Shown here: in pieces, positions 18,693 to 28,019 of the stretch | How the letters are laid out: the number at the start of each line of letters is the position of its first letter | Numbering within the stretch: position 1 is the first letter of the stretch | DNA from: Sulfuritalea hydrogenivorans sk43H | GTDB taxonomy: Bacteria; Pseudomonadota; Gammaproteobacteria; Burkholderiales; Rhodocyclaceae | Assembly: GCA_945870205.1 (NCBI GenBank) | Contig: CAMBRI010000007.1 | Location: 1-44,504 of the forward strand | Direction of reading: 5' to 3' | Length of the DNA: 44,504 nucleotides | Notes under the pieces: generated by a model | The model's database searches: none | Seen by the model: only the letters and a program-made list of their open reading frames with translations | What the model was told of the DNA's origin: nothing | Made by a program: the position numbers and the translations under genes

Positions 18693-19373
18693 CTATTCCT
18701 TCTGCTTGATGACGGTCCCCTGCACGCCGGATTGAGACAGCAGAGTTCGCGCCCGGTTCATTTCTTCCGGGTCGCGGAAGGGGCCGACACGGACGCGGTG
18801 CATGGTGCCCTTGTCCGGAATGCTCACTTCCTGCACGCTAGCCTCAAGCCCGGTCAAGGCCAGCTTGGCCTTGAGGTTGTCGGCGTCGGCGGCTTTCTGG
18901 AAGGCACCCACCTGAAGGAAATAAACTTCCGTCGGCGCCGGCTTGGCCTCGCCCGCAGGTGGCGCCGTCACCGCCGCGGTCGGGGCAGTCGCGCCGGGTG
19001 CTGGAGCGCCCGCGGAAGCAGTGCCAGCCGGCGGCTGCTTGCCTTCGAGAATGCCATAGAACTCGAAGCGCTGTTTATCATTGGCCTTGTCGCCGGGTTT
19101 TCCGGGCAACGGTGCAGGTGCCTGCGGAGCAGTTGCGGCGCCGCCGGGCGCGGCGGGCTTTTCCTTATCGGCTTTCGGCGCGCCCTCGTATTTGTTGAGG
19201 AAGGGCAGCGGCGACTTGTTGAGGTACCAGACCACCCCAAATGCGATCAGCACGCCGACCACGAGGCCGACGAAAATACCGAGCACGGTACCGCCGCCGC
19301 TTTTCTTCTGCGGCGCCCGGGCCTTTGCCGGCGGGCGCGCCGATTTGTCGGAGTTCCTGTCGAATTTGCTCAT
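18693..19373 (-). CDS. SPOR-domain (FtsN-like) cell-envelope protein
   Basis: 226 residues. The order is a basic cytoplasmic N-terminus (KSARPPAKARAPQKKS), one membrane helix at about 27-50, a Pro/Ala-rich periplasmic linker and a C-terminal SPOR domain (about 150-226, YFLQVGAFQKAADADNLKAKL... shortened: YFLQVGAFQKA, VRVGPFRD). SPOR domains bind denuded peptidoglycan at the septum. The layout resembles FtsN, but the family is broad. It starts 1 base after the argS stop. Confidence 0.88.
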   Translation of the reverse strand: MSKFDRNSDKSARPPAKARAPQKKSGGGTVLGIFVGLVVGVLIAFGVVWYLNKSPLPFLNKYEGAPKADKEKPAAPGGAATAPQAPAPLPGKPGDKANDKQRFEFYGILEGKQPPAGTASAGAPAPGATAPTAAVTAPPAGEAKPAPTEVYFLQVGAFQKAADADNLKAKLALTGLEASVQEVSIPDKGTMHRVRVGPFRDPEEMNRARTLLSQSGVQGTVIKQKE

Positions 19374-19374
19374 G

Positions 19375-21138
19375 TCACATGCTCACCGGTTGCGAAACTC
19401 CCAGCAGGGAGAGGCCATTTTGCAGCACCTGCCGCGTTGCCAGGGCCAGCGCCAGGCGTGCCAGTCGCATCGCCTGATCGTCCACCAGCACACGTTCGGC
19501 GTTGTACCAACTGTGAAAATCGCCGGCCAGATCCTTGAGATAGAAGGCCAGCGCGTGCGGCGCATAGTCGCGCGCCGCGCCCTGGATCAACTCCGGGAAT
19601 TCAGCCAGCCTCGCACAGAGCGCGAACTCGCGTTCATGCAGCAGCGGCGTCAGATCGACCCGACCCAATGATGCCTGGTCGCCATCCCATTGCGCCAGCA
19701 CCGAGCAGATCCGGGCATGAGCGTATTGAACGTAGTAGACCGGATTGTCGTTGCTCTGCGATTTCGCCAGATCGAGATCGAAATCCAGCGCCTGGTCACA
19801 TTTGCGCAGCATGTAGAAGAAGCGGCAGGCGTCATTGCCGACTTCCTCGCGCAACTGGCGCAAGGTTACATAGTCTCCGGAGCGGGTAGACATCGAAACC
19901 TTGTTTCCATCGCGAAACAGGCTCACAAACTGCACCAGGGTCACATCCAGCCGCCCGGCATCGGCGCCGGACGCCGAAAGGGCGCCCTTCACCCGCGGTA
20001 TATAGCCGTGATGATCGGCGCCCCAGACGTCGATCACCTTGTCGAAACCGCGCTCGAACTTGTTCAAGTGATAGGCGATGTCGGATGCAAAGTAGGTATA
20101 GAGACCGTTGTCACGCTGGACCACGCGGTCCTTTTCGTCACCAAAGGCGGTCGATTGGAACCACTTGGCGCCGTCCTGCACATAGATGTGGCCCGATTTT
20201 TCCAGCGCCGCCACGGCGCGCGCCACCATGCCTGTGTCGTAGAGGCTACGCTCGGAAAACCATGCGTCGAAGTGCACGCCGAACTCTTCGAGGTCGGCTC
20301 GGCAATCCGTCAACTGTTCGTTCAGCACATGACTGTGAATGTAGGCCCAGTCTTCGCCCAGGAGATCCTTGCCGGCCAGTATCAGGGCGTCGAGCCGGGC
20401 GTCGACATCTTCCGTGTCGGGCAGGCAGGCCAGCACGGCCTCGGCGGGATGCACGTAGCGGTCGCCGTGGGCCTGTTTCACCTGTTCTGCCATTTCACGC
20501 ACGTAGCCGCCCTGATAGGCGTTGGGCGGAAAGGGAACCGGCTCATCGAACAGTTCCAGATAACGCAGCCAGGTCGAGACGGCAAGGATGTCCATCTGCC
20601 GTCCGGCATCATTGACGTAATACTCGCGCGACACGTCATGTCCGGCAAAGGCCAGCAGCGAAGCCAGGCTTGCGCCGTAAGCCGCGCCGCGCCCATGGCC
20701 GACATGCAATGGCCCCGTGGGGTTGGCGGAAACGAACTCGACTTGGAGTCTTGTCCCGCTTGCCGCGCCACGACCGAAGCCGGGCCCTGCCGCGAGAACG
20801 GCGGCGACCACGGTGGTCCTGGCCGCCGCGGTCAAAGTGAAATTGATGAAGCCGGCACCGGCAATTTCGACCTTTGCCACGAAAGGCGAGGAAGGCAGCT
20901 CGTGCATCAGGCGCTCGGCGATCTGCCGCGGATTGGTCTTCAGTTCGCGTGCCAGTTGCATCGCCAGGTTGCTGGCGAAATCGCCGTGACTCGCCTGCTT
21001 TGGCCGCTCTAGTATGATTTCTGCATAGGCCTGCCCGGGCGCCACGCTGGCTAGCGCAGCGCGCAGCAACCCGGTCAGGTGCTGACGGACATCTAAGGAA
21101 ATTCCGGCTATGCCGGTCGGTGCGCTGGATGCAGCCAT
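19375..21138 (-). CDS. argS: Arginyl-tRNA synthetase
   Basis: 587 residues, full length for class Ia ArgS. The N-terminal Add1 domain that reads the tRNA D-loop precedes the HIGH motif as SANPTGPLHVGHGRGA (HVGH 145-148). The KMSKS equivalent is degenerate, GNKVSMSTRSGDYVTL, as in other ArgS of this type. The C-terminal DALR domain ends GLSLLGVSQPVSM. The catalytic residues look intact. It is the first gene of the operon argS - SPOR - dsbA - SDR - cobalamin-binding protein. The region upstream (21139-21279) is shared with the divergent ubiB. Confidence 0.96.
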   Translation of the reverse strand: MAASSAPTGIAGISLDVRQHLTGLLRAALASVAPGQAYAEIILERPKQASHGDFASNLAMQLARELKTNPRQIAERLMHELPSSPFVAKVEIAGAGFINFTLTAAARTTVVAAVLAAGPGFGRGAASGTRLQVEFVSANPTGPLHVGHGRGAAYGASLASLLAFAGHDVSREYYVNDAGRQMDILAVSTWLRYLELFDEPVPFPPNAYQGGYVREMAEQVKQAHGDRYVHPAEAVLACLPDTEDVDARLDALILAGKDLLGEDWAYIHSHVLNEQLTDCRADLEEFGVHFDAWFSERSLYDTGMVARAVAALEKSGHIYVQDGAKWFQSTAFGDEKDRVVQRDNGLYTYFASDIAYHLNKFERGFDKVIDVWGADHHGYIPRVKGALSASGADAGRLDVTLVQFVSLFRDGNKVSMSTRSGDYVTLRQLREEVGNDACRFFYMLRKCDQALDFDLDLAKSQSNDNPVYYVQYAHARICSVLAQWDGDQASLGRVDLTPLLHEREFALCARLAEFPELIQGAARDYAPHALAFYLKDLAGDFHSWYNAERVLVDDQAMRLARLALALATRQVLQNGLSLLGVSQPVSM

Positions 21139-21279
21139 ATCAGGAGTTCACAAGGTCAAGGGGACGCAGCGGGTAGACTGTCAATTATACTTCCCGCTTT
21201 TGTTTCCGGCCGCGGCGCTTAGCGTCGATAATGCCGACCAGCCTCGACCGAAACCCCACCTTATTCAGCCCCGAGCTCC

Positions 21280-22818
21280 GTGCGCATCTTCCGCCTGATC
21301 CGAATAGCCCGTGTTGCCTACCTCTACGGGCTCGACAGCCTGATCCTGGAGCACGAACTCGAACCCAGTTTCCCTGCCCGCATCCTGTTCGCCGCCCAGC
21401 GACTGATGTTCTGGCGCGATCTCTCGGCGCCGCGCGCCGTGCGTCTGCGCCAGGCGCTCGAAGACCTCGGCCCCATCTTCGTCAAATTCGGCCAGTTGCT
21501 GTCGACCCGCCGCGACCTTCTGCCGCTTGATATCGCCGATGAACTGGCAAAGCTCCAGGACCGGGTACCGCCGTTCCCATCGGAACTGGCGATTGCCGCA
21601 CTGGAAAAGGCCTACGGCAAGCCGGTCAATCAGGTGTTCGCCGAATTCAAGCGCGAACCGGTTGCCTCGGCTTCGGTGGCGCAAGTGCATTTCGCCGTGC
21701 TGCCGGACGGACGCGAAGTCGCGGTGAAAATCCTGCGTCCCGGTATCCAGCCCATCATCGAACACGACATCGCCCTGCTGCAGGTCGCCGCCAGCCTGCT
21801 GGAAACCCTCTGGGCCGACGGCCGCCGCCTCAAGCCACGGGAAGTGGTGGCCGAGTTCGACAAGTACCTGCACTACGAACTGGACCTGATGCGGGAAGCC
21901 GCCAACTGTTCGCAACTGCGCCGCAACTTCGAGGGTTCCGACCTGCTGATCCTGCCCGAAGTGCATTGGGACTGGTGCACCCAGAGCGTGATGGTGATGC
22001 AGCGCATGCATGGCACGACGATTTCGCAAATCGACACGCTGCGCGAAAAGGGTGTCGACATCCCGCGCCTGGCCCGCGCCGGAGTCGAGATTTTCTTCAC
22101 CCAGGTATTTCGCGACGGCTTCTTCCATGCCGACATGCACCCCGGCAACATTTTCGTGGTCACCGAGGGTGAGCGCAAAGGCAGCTACATCGCGCTGGAT
22201 TTCGGCATCGTCGGCACCTTGTCCGACAGCGACAAGAATTACCTGGCGCAGAATTTCCTCGCCTTCTTCAAGCGCGACTACAAACGCGTCGCCGAGGCCC
22301 ACATCGAATCCGGGTGGGCGCCCAAGGAAACCCGGGTCGATGAATTCGAAGCCGCGATACGTTCCGTCTGCGAGCCCTTCTTCGACCGACCGCTGAAGGA
22401 AATCTCGCTGGGCCGCGTGCTGCTGCGCCTGTTCCAGACCTCGCGCCAGTTCAACGTGGAGGTGCAGCCGCAACTGGTGTTGCTGCAGAAGACCCTGCTC
22501 AACGTCGAAGGTCTGGGCCGCGAACTCGATCCCGAACTCGACCTGTGGAACACCGCCCTGCCCTATCTGGAGCGCTGGATGGGCGAACAACTCGGCTGGC
22601 AGGCTCTGGAAAACAACATCAAGCGAGAGGCCTCGAGCTGGGCCAAGCTGCTGCCGACGCTGCCGCGGCTCGTGCACCAGGCGCTGACCGCGACGGCAAC
22701 TCCGGCCCCCATCCTCGAACTCGAGAGCCTGGCCGCGGAAGTGCGCTCCCTGCGCCGCTTGCTCTGGGTCGTGCTGACGCTTGCCGGCGTTGCGCTGGCC
22801 TTCGCCGTTTTACAATAA
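21280..22818 (+). CDS. ubiB: UbiB-type atypical kinase for ubiquinone biosynthesis
   Basis: 512 residues, starting at GTG. The N-terminal KxGQ motif ([16 protein letters not shown]), the ADCK Ala-rich loop ([13 protein letters not shown]), the lysine in VAVKILRPG, the catalytic-loop region [12 protein letters not shown] and the metal-binding DFGIVG are all present. Two C-terminal membrane helices ([18 protein letters not shown] is the last) anchor it in the inner membrane. UbiB is an ATPase needed for coenzyme Q synthesis. It is divergent from argS; ubiE and ubiJ, its usual partners, are not next to it. Confidence 0.94.
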   Translation: MRIFRLIRIARVAYLYGLDSLILEHELEPSFPARILFAAQRLMFWRDLSAPRAVRLRQALEDLGPIFVKFGQLLSTRRDLLPLDIADELAKLQDRVPPFPSELAIAALEKAYGKPVNQVFAEFKREPVASASVAQVHFAVLPDGREVAVKILRPGIQPIIEHDIALLQVAASLLETLWADGRRLKPREVVAEFDKYLHYELDLMREAANCSQLRRNFEGSDLLILPEVHWDWCTQSVMVMQRMHGTTISQIDTLREKGVDIPRLARAGVEIFFTQVFRDGFFHADMHPGNIFVVTEGERKGSYIALDFGIVGTLSDSDKNYLAQNFLAFFKRDYKRVAEAHIESGWAPKETRVDEFEAAIRSVCEPFFDRPLKEISLGRVLLRLFQTSRQFNVEVQPQLVLLQKTLLNVEGLGRELDPELDLWNTALPYLERWMGEQLGWQALENNIKREASSWAKLLPTLPRLVHQALTATATPAPILELESLAAEVRSLRRLLWVVLTLAGVALAFAVLQ

Positions 22819-22833
22819 CGACCAACTCACTCG

Positions 22834-22907
22834 ACGCAGAGGACGCAGAGAACTTCCGCAGCAACTGAATTGTTTTCTCGCCTGACTTTTCTCTGCGCCT
22901 CTGCGTT
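22834..22907. repeat. Dispersed-type inverted repeat (CGCAGAG family) between ubiB and the symporter gene
   Basis: Left arm 22834-22852, ACGCAGAGGACGCAGAGAA; right arm 22889-22907, whose reverse complement is AACGCAGAGGCGCAGAGAA. The arms are nearly identical and enclose 36 bases. Repeats with this CTCTGCG/CGCAGAG motif occur in many proteobacterial genomes (from memory). The hairpin could terminate ubiB transcription. Confidence 0.75.
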
Positions 22908-22940
22908 GAAAGCGGTTAACTTCCCTGACGAGGATTAGCG

Positions 22941-24437
22941 ATGCTGCTCTGGTTTGTCGTGCTCTATCTCATGGTGTCTGTCGGCATCGGACTATTCGCC
23001 GCCACCCGCGTCCACAACGCCCGGGACTTCGCCGTTGCCGGCCGCAGCCTGCCGCTGCCGGTAGTGATGGCCACGGTGTTCGCCACCTGGTTCGGCGCCG
23101 AGGCCGTGTTCGGCGTTTCGGCCACCTTCGTCAAGGACGGCCTGACCGGGGTCGTCGCCGACCCCTTCGGTTCGTCGATGTGCCTGATCATTGCCGGCAT
23201 CATCTTCTCGCGTTACCTTTACAAGCTCAACATCATCACCCTGGGCGACTTCTACCGCATGCGCTACAACCGCACGGTCGAGGTGGTCACCACCATCTGT
23301 ATCGTGCTCTCCTACCTGGGCTGGGTGGCGGCGCAGATCAAGGCGCTGGGGCTGATCTTTTTCGTCGTCACCGACGGCGCCGTCTCGCAGAACGCGGGCA
23401 TGATCCTAGGCGCCGCCATCGTGCTGACTTATACCGTTTTCGGCGGCATGTTCTCGGTCGCCATCCTCGACTTCGTGCAGATGGCCGTATCCATGGGCGG
23501 CCTCTTGTTCATTGCCTGGACGGTCAGCGGCAAGGTGGGCGGCGGTGCTGCGGCGGTGATCGAGCACGCCCGCGCCGCCGGCAAGCTGGAGTTCTTCCCG
23601 CCGCCCGACCCCTGGCTGTGGGTCACCTTCCTTGGCACCTGGATGACCATGATGCTGGGTTCGATTCCGCAGCAGGACGTATTCCAGCGCATCACCTCGG
23701 CCAAGAGCGCCAACATCGCGCTGGCCGGTTCGATCCTCGGCGCCTCGATCTATTTCTGCTTCACCTTCGTGCCCATGTTCATTGCCTACTCGGCGACCCT
23801 GATCGATCCGGTGCTGTTCACCGACCTCATGGCAAAGGACACGCAGCTCGTATTGCCCACTCTGGTTCTGCAGCACACGCCGCTGTTTGCCCAGGTGCTC
23901 TTCTTCGGCGCCGTGCTGTCGGCGATCATGAGCTGTTCGTCGGCCACCTTGCTGGCGCCCTCGGTCACCTTCGCCGAGAACGTGATCAAGGGCTTCTACC
24001 CGAACATGGGCGACCACCAGTTCCTGCGCGTGATGCGAGGCTGCCTGATCGTGTTCACTTGCATCGTGCTGGGCTTTGCGCTGAAATCCGAATCCTCGAT
24101 TTTCAAAATGGTGGAGAACGCCTACAAGGTCACTCTGGCCGGCGCCTTCGTGCCGCTTGCCGCCGGGATATTCTGGCGCCGCGCGACGACGCAGGGCGCG
24201 CTGGCCGCGACCTTCGGCGGCCTCGTCTCGTGGGTGCTGATCGAGGTCCTGATCGGCGAAGCCAGCCCGGTGCCGCCGCAACTGATAGGCCTCGGCGTCT
24301 CTATCCTCGGCATGGTGGCGGGCTCGCTGCTGCCGCAATGGGTAGGCCACAAACTACCGCACCAGGATCCGCACGCGATACTGCACCATCATGCCGCGTC
24401 GCAGACCCATCACGCCGAGCCGGAACACCGGCACTGA
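22941..24437 (+). CDS. Sodium:solute symporter family (SSF) transporter
   Basis: 498 residues with about 13 membrane segments. The SSF signature regions are present: FATWFGAEAVFGVSATFVKDG, the helix with TYTVFGGMFSVAILDFVQM and PQQDVFQRITSAKSA (in pieces). The last 30 residues are His-rich (HKLPHQDPH, HHHAASQTHH, EHRH), which is not part of the SSF core. The transported solute cannot be told from sequence; the opening resembles proline/pantothenate-like SSF. GAGGA lies 6 bases before the ATG. It is followed after 9 bases by the J-like/trypsin-like gene. Confidence 0.88.
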   Translation: MLLWFVVLYLMVSVGIGLFAATRVHNARDFAVAGRSLPLPVVMATVFATWFGAEAVFGVSATFVKDGLTGVVADPFGSSMCLIIAGIIFSRYLYKLNIITLGDFYRMRYNRTVEVVTTICIVLSYLGWVAAQIKALGLIFFVVTDGAVSQNAGMILGAAIVLTYTVFGGMFSVAILDFVQMAVSMGGLLFIAWTVSGKVGGGAAAVIEHARAAGKLEFFPPPDPWLWVTFLGTWMTMMLGSIPQQDVFQRITSAKSANIALAGSILGASIYFCFTFVPMFIAYSATLIDPVLFTDLMAKDTQLVLPTLVLQHTPLFAQVLFFGAVLSAIMSCSSATLLAPSVTFAENVIKGFYPNMGDHQFLRVMRGCLIVFTCIVLGFALKSESSIFKMVENAYKVTLAGAFVPLAAGIFWRRATTQGALAATFGGLVSWVLIEVLIGEASPVPPQLIGLGVSILGMVAGSLLPQWVGHKLPHQDPHAILHHHAASQTHHAEPEHRH

Positions 24438-24446
24438 GCCAATCTC

Positions 24447-25568
24447 ATGTCGGAAAGACAATCGCTCTACGAACTGCTCGGACTTAGTGACAAGGCATCC
24501 CCCGAGGATATCAAAGGGGCCTTCGATGAGTTGCGGCAGGCAATGGCGACAGAACCCGACGGGGAAGAAACACGCAACCGCCGCGCCATCCTCCAGCATG
24601 CCCATGACGTCCTGAACGATCGCCGCCAGCGGGCCGGCTACGACCGCCGCCGTCGCGACCGGCGCGATGCCGAATTGGCGAGGGACTCTGCGCCGGCAAG
24701 GCCTCTCTGGCCTTTCCTCGTCATGTTGCTGATGGCAGGTACGATTTACCCGGCCTGGCTTTATGTCTCAGCGAAGGTACCCGAGCCGAGCGCACCAACA
24801 CAAGAGCTCAGTACGCCTCCGGCGGTAGCAATCACGGAGGCGCCGGCAATAGGAGAGGATATCGCGGCCTTGCTGCCGCCACCGAACCCGGTGGCGGCGC
24901 CGGGCAGTTCGGCGCCCAAGACCCCAGTGGCCGGGCCACAAAGCCCGCAAAAACTGGCCTTCGATGGCCCCAACGCGGCGGCTTTGGCGAAGGTCGCCGA
25001 CTCGACCTATCTGATCATCGGAGCCGAGGGCCTGGGCACCGGCGTGGTGATCGACCACGACAAGCTCCTGACCAACTGTCATGTGATCGCGCCAAATGTG
25101 CTCAAGGGTCCAATCCTCGCCATCAATCCGGCAACGCGGGAGAAAACGCGCATCGTGGCGGCTGCTTTTCTGATCAGGGAAGATGCCTGCGTCGTACACG
25201 CCCCCGGCCTCAATGGCAAACCGATTGCCATCGGCGATGCAGCCCGTCTGGCGCGCGGCGCGCGGATCTTCAATATTGGCTTTGCCAACGGCCGGTTGAT
25301 TTCCTCGGCCGGCGCCCTGCTCGGGGTGATAGATCGCGGCGGGCAGACCTATCTGGTTTCCTCCAACTACTGCGACCAGGGCGTTTCAGGCGGTCCGCTG
25401 GTGGATGAGGAAGGTCGCCTCGTCGGCCTGACCTCGGGCGGACCGCCAGACCGGAGCTTCTGCCTCTCCCTTACTGCCGAGACCGCACGCACGGTACTGA
25501 CACAGACCCTGATAGCGATCGACGCCTTCCCTCCCAGCTACCTGAGCAACCTGGCGCGTCGCTGGTAG
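24447..25568 (+). CDS. J-like domain - membrane helix - trypsin-like protease fusion
   Basis: 373 residues. The N-terminal 70 residues look like a DnaJ-type helical bundle (SLYELLGLSDKASPEDIKGAF ... AHDVLNDRRQRAGYD in pieces), but the HPD motif is replaced by EPD, so Hsp70 stimulation is doubtful. A basic stretch RRRRDRRD is followed by a membrane helix at about 88-107 and a Pro/Ala linker. The C-terminal domain is trypsin-like with His212 (LLTNCHVIAP), Asp246 and Ser314 (GVSGGPLVDE), spaced as in the S1 family. The protease would face the periplasm. It starts 9 bases after the symporter gene. The combination is unusual; function unknown. Confidence 0.8.
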   Translation: MSERQSLYELLGLSDKASPEDIKGAFDELRQAMATEPDGEETRNRRAILQHAHDVLNDRRQRAGYDRRRRDRRDAELARDSAPARPLWPFLVMLLMAGTIYPAWLYVSAKVPEPSAPTQELSTPPAVAITEAPAIGEDIAALLPPPNPVAAPGSSAPKTPVAGPQSPQKLAFDGPNAAALAKVADSTYLIIGAEGLGTGVVIDHDKLLTNCHVIAPNVLKGPILAINPATREKTRIVAAAFLIREDACVVHAPGLNGKPIAIGDAARLARGARIFNIGFANGRLISSAGALLGVIDRGGQTYLVSSNYCDQGVSGGPLVDEEGRLVGLTSGGPPDRSFCLSLTAETARTVLTQTLIAIDAFPPSYLSNLARRW

Positions 25569-25629
25569 TCGCAGCATCCGCACAACCCGCCCTTGTCCCG
25601 ACACGACGAAGCCGGCAAAATCGGAAGTT

Positions 25630-26697
25630 GTGGCAAACAACGCGCGCACCCACCTGACCCTTTACCTGACCGCCGGCTATGCGCTGCTGATCATCTACGC
25701 CAGCCTGTATCCCCTTGTCGGCTGGCACGACAGCGGCGGCGATCCACTGGCGTTTCTTGGCGGGGCATGGCCGCGTTACTACACCGGCTTCGATCTGGCG
25801 ACCAATGTGCTCGCCTATATGCCATTGGGTTTTCTCTGTGCCGCGGCCCTGCACCATCGCCTGGCGCCATTGCCGGCCTGGCTGCTGGCGGTCATTTTCG
25901 GCAGCGCGCTGAGCCTGACCATGGAACTGCTGCAGAACTACCTGCCCAGTCGCGTGCCGTCCAACCTGGACCTGGCCTGCAATGCCGCCGGTACCTTGCT
26001 GGGCGGCTGGCTCGGCGCGCGCTGGGGCGCCCGCGCGCTCGACCGGGGGCAACTCGCACGCTGGCGCCACCAACTCATGATGAACGGCTACGGCGTCGAC
26101 GCAGGTGTGGTACTGGTTGCGGCATGGCTGATGACCCAACTCTCACCGGAAACACTCCTGTTCGGCAGCGGAAACCTGCGCCAGATACTCGACCTGCCGC
26201 CGGTCCAGCCCTTCCTGGCGGAACGCTTCGTCGATCTGGAAGCCGTGATCGCCGCCGCCGGCCTGCTGGCCGCGGGACTGATCGTTACGCTGCTGCTGCG
26301 CCGCCATGCCCGCTGGCTAACCTTCGGCCTGCTGTTCGTCGCCGTGCTGATCAAGACGGCCACCCATGCCTTGTTGCTGGGGCCGACCTCGGCCCTGGGC
26401 TGGATTACGCCGGGCAACAGCCTTGGCCTGGGCGTCGGGCTGCTCCTGTGGTGGAGCGCATCCTTTCTCGGCTTCCCGCTGCAGCGAGCCGTCGCCGCAC
26501 TGGCGCTGCTGCTGGCCACCGTGATGGTCAATGTCGCGCCGGAGAACCCTTATCTGCATAACATGCTGCAATTCTGGAATCCGAGCCAGTTCCTCAATTT
26601 CAACGGCCTCACGCGACTGATATGCTCGCTGTGGCCTTTCCTTGCCCTGCCCTGGCTGATGATCTACCGTCCGAGAAGAAATGAATCCGATTACTGA
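25630..26697 (+). CDS. VanZ-like family membrane protein
   Basis: 355 residues, starting at GTG after GGAAG. The first 130 residues form the VanZ-like unit: LIIYASLYPLVGW, NVLAYMPLGFL, SLTMELLQNYLPSRVPSNLDL (in pieces), with conserved acidic and Asn residues. The remaining 220 residues add about six more membrane helices, a longer form than VanZ itself. VanZ-like proteins are linked to glycopeptide resistance or cell-envelope changes, but most are uncharacterised. Its end overlaps the MazG-like gene by 17 bases. Confidence 0.82.
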   Translation: MANNARTHLTLYLTAGYALLIIYASLYPLVGWHDSGGDPLAFLGGAWPRYYTGFDLATNVLAYMPLGFLCAAALHHRLAPLPAWLLAVIFGSALSLTMELLQNYLPSRVPSNLDLACNAAGTLLGGWLGARWGARALDRGQLARWRHQLMMNGYGVDAGVVLVAAWLMTQLSPETLLFGSGNLRQILDLPPVQPFLAERFVDLEAVIAAAGLLAAGLIVTLLLRRHARWLTFGLLFVAVLIKTATHALLLGPTSALGWITPGNSLGLGVGLLLWWSASFLGFPLQRAVAALALLLATVMVNVAPENPYLHNMLQFWNPSQFLNFNGLTRLICSLWPFLALPWLMIYRPRRNESDY

Positions 26698-27004
26698 CCT
26701 CACCTCCCTGCGCGATGCGCTGCGGGCCTTTTGCGCCGCACGCGACTGGCATCGCTACCACACCCCGAAGAACCTAGTGATGGCCTTGAGCGTCGAAGCC
26801 GCGGAACTGGTCGAGCATTTCCAGTGGGCAACGCCCGAGGAGAGCCTAGCGCTCACCCCCGAAAAACGTGCAGCGGTCGCCGACGAAATTGCCGACGTGC
26901 TGATCTATCTGACCGAACTGGCTGACGTGCTCGGCATCGACCCGATTGCCGCGACTCGCGACAAGATCATCAAGAACGCGGCCAAATACCCCGCACCTCT
27001 ATAA
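26681..27004 (+). CDS. MazG-like nucleotide pyrophosphohydrolase (dCTPase/RS21-C6 type)
   Basis: 107 residues. The all-alpha NTP-pyrophosphatase metal motif is complete: Glu39-x-x-Glu42-x-x-Glu45 (SVEAAELVEHFQW) and Glu69-x-x-Asp72 (ADEIADVLIYL). The family hydrolyses non-canonical or excess nucleoside triphosphates to monophosphate and pyrophosphate, in the cytoplasm. It overlaps the VanZ-like gene by 17 bases and is followed by the ferredoxin gene, so the group is probably one transcript. Confidence 0.9.
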   Translation: MNPITDLTSLRDALRAFCAARDWHRYHTPKNLVMALSVEAAELVEHFQWATPEESLALTPEKRAAVADEIADVLIYLTELADVLGIDPIAATRDKIIKNAAKYPAPL

Positions 27005-27030
27005 TTCGCGCTTTGAGCAAAGCCCGCCCC

Positions 27031-27339
27031 ATGAGCCATTTCACGCACCACGTGTTTTTCTGCACCAACCAGCGCAACGCGGGCGAAGCCTGCTGCAACA
27101 ACCATGGTGCCGGCGACATGCGTGCCTATGCCAAGGACCAGGTCAAGGCGCTCGGCACCAAGGTGCCGGGCAAGGTGCGGATCAATTCCGCCGGCTGCCT
27201 CGACCGCTGCGAACAGGGGCCGGTCATGGTGATCTACCCGGAGGCGGTCTGGTACACCTACGTGGACCAGGAAGACATTGACGAGATCATCGATCAGCAC
27301 CTCGTCAACGGCTGTGTCGTCGAGCGCCTGAAGGTCTGA
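27031..27339 (+). CDS. Thioredoxin-like [2Fe-2S] ferredoxin
   Basis: 102 residues from the ATG at 27031 (MSHFTHHVFFCTN); a TTG at 27013 would add six residues and is less likely. Candidate cluster cysteines are Cys11, Cys21 or Cys22, Cys56 and Cys60, in FFCTNQRNAGEACC and SAGCLDRCEQGP, the pattern of thioredoxin-like 2Fe-2S ferredoxins. These proteins carry electrons in the cytoplasm; the partner is not evident here. It starts 26 bases after the MazG-like gene and 3 bases separate its stop from the alpha/beta hydrolase gene. Confidence 0.9.
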   Translation: MSHFTHHVFFCTNQRNAGEACCNNHGAGDMRAYAKDQVKALGTKVPGKVRINSAGCLDRCEQGPVMVIYPEAVWYTYVDQEDIDEIIDQHLVNGCVVERLKV

Positions 27340-27342
27340 GCA

Positions 27343-27999
27343 ATGTCCCGCCACGAACGTGTCCTGCTTGACGGGCCCGACGGCAAGATCGAGGTCTTCG
27401 TCGAGGGGCATGAGAACCCGCGGGGCATCGCGCTGATTGCGCATCCGCATCCCCTTTTCGGCGGCACCGCCGACAACAAGGTGGTGACCACGCTGGCGCG
27501 TGCCTTCCGCGAACAGGGCTGCATCACGCTGCGGCCACATTTTCGCGGCGTCGGCGATTCCGAAGGCGAGCACGACCATGGCGATGCCGAGACCGAGGAT
27601 CTGCTGGCACTGCACGACTGGGCGCGCGCCCGCTATGCCGATGTACTTGCCGACAACGGCACGCCGCTACCGCTGTATCTGGCCGGATTTTCCTTTGGTG
27701 CCTATGTCACCACGCGCCTTGCCAAACGCCTCGCGGCGGCCGGCGACCCTGCCAAGTGGCTGGTTCTGGTGGGTACCGCGGCGGGCTTCGTCGAAGGCAT
27801 GCGTCACTACGAAACCGAGGCCGTCGGACCCGACACGCTGGTTATCCACGGCTCGGAGGACGAAACCGTGCGTCTCGATAATGTCCTGGCCTGGGCCAAG
27901 CCGCTGGAAATTCCGGTAGTCGTGGTGCCCGGCGCCGATCACTTCTTCCACCGCCGCCTGCACCTGATCCGAAACATCATTCACCGCGCCTGGCGCTAG
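27343..27999 (+). CDS. Alpha/beta-hydrolase family protein
   Basis: 218 residues. It begins with the fold's first strands (GIALIAHPHPLFGGT, the oxyanion region with HPHP) and has the nucleophile elbow GFSFGA with Ser117, a downstream acid in IHGSEDETV, and the catalytic histidine in GADHFFHRR. It resembles the COG2945 group of small alpha/beta hydrolases whose substrates are not known. It follows the ferredoxin gene by 3 bases and is the last gene before the convergent response-regulator gene. Confidence 0.88.
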   Translation: MSRHERVLLDGPDGKIEVFVEGHENPRGIALIAHPHPLFGGTADNKVVTTLARAFREQGCITLRPHFRGVGDSEGEHDHGDAETEDLLALHDWARARYADVLADNGTPLPLYLAGFSFGAYVTTRLAKRLAAAGDPAKWLVLVGTAAGFVEGMRHYETEAVGPDTLVIHGSEDETVRLDNVLAWAKPLEIPVVVVPGADHFFHRRLHLIRNIIHRAWR

Positions 28000-28019
28000 C
28001 GTTGCGCCAAGCCTGAAGG

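Noticed and set aside
17943-19538. 531-residue open frame on the plus strand
   Set aside because: Antisense to dsbA, the SPOR gene and the end of argS, all clearly real.
21265-22677. 470-residue open frame on the minus strand
   Set aside because: Antisense to ubiB; composition and lack of domains mark it as a shadow.
22834-22907. CRISPR-like repeats at the hairpin elements
   Set aside because: Each element has two inverted arms with no regular spacers and no cas genes; not an array.
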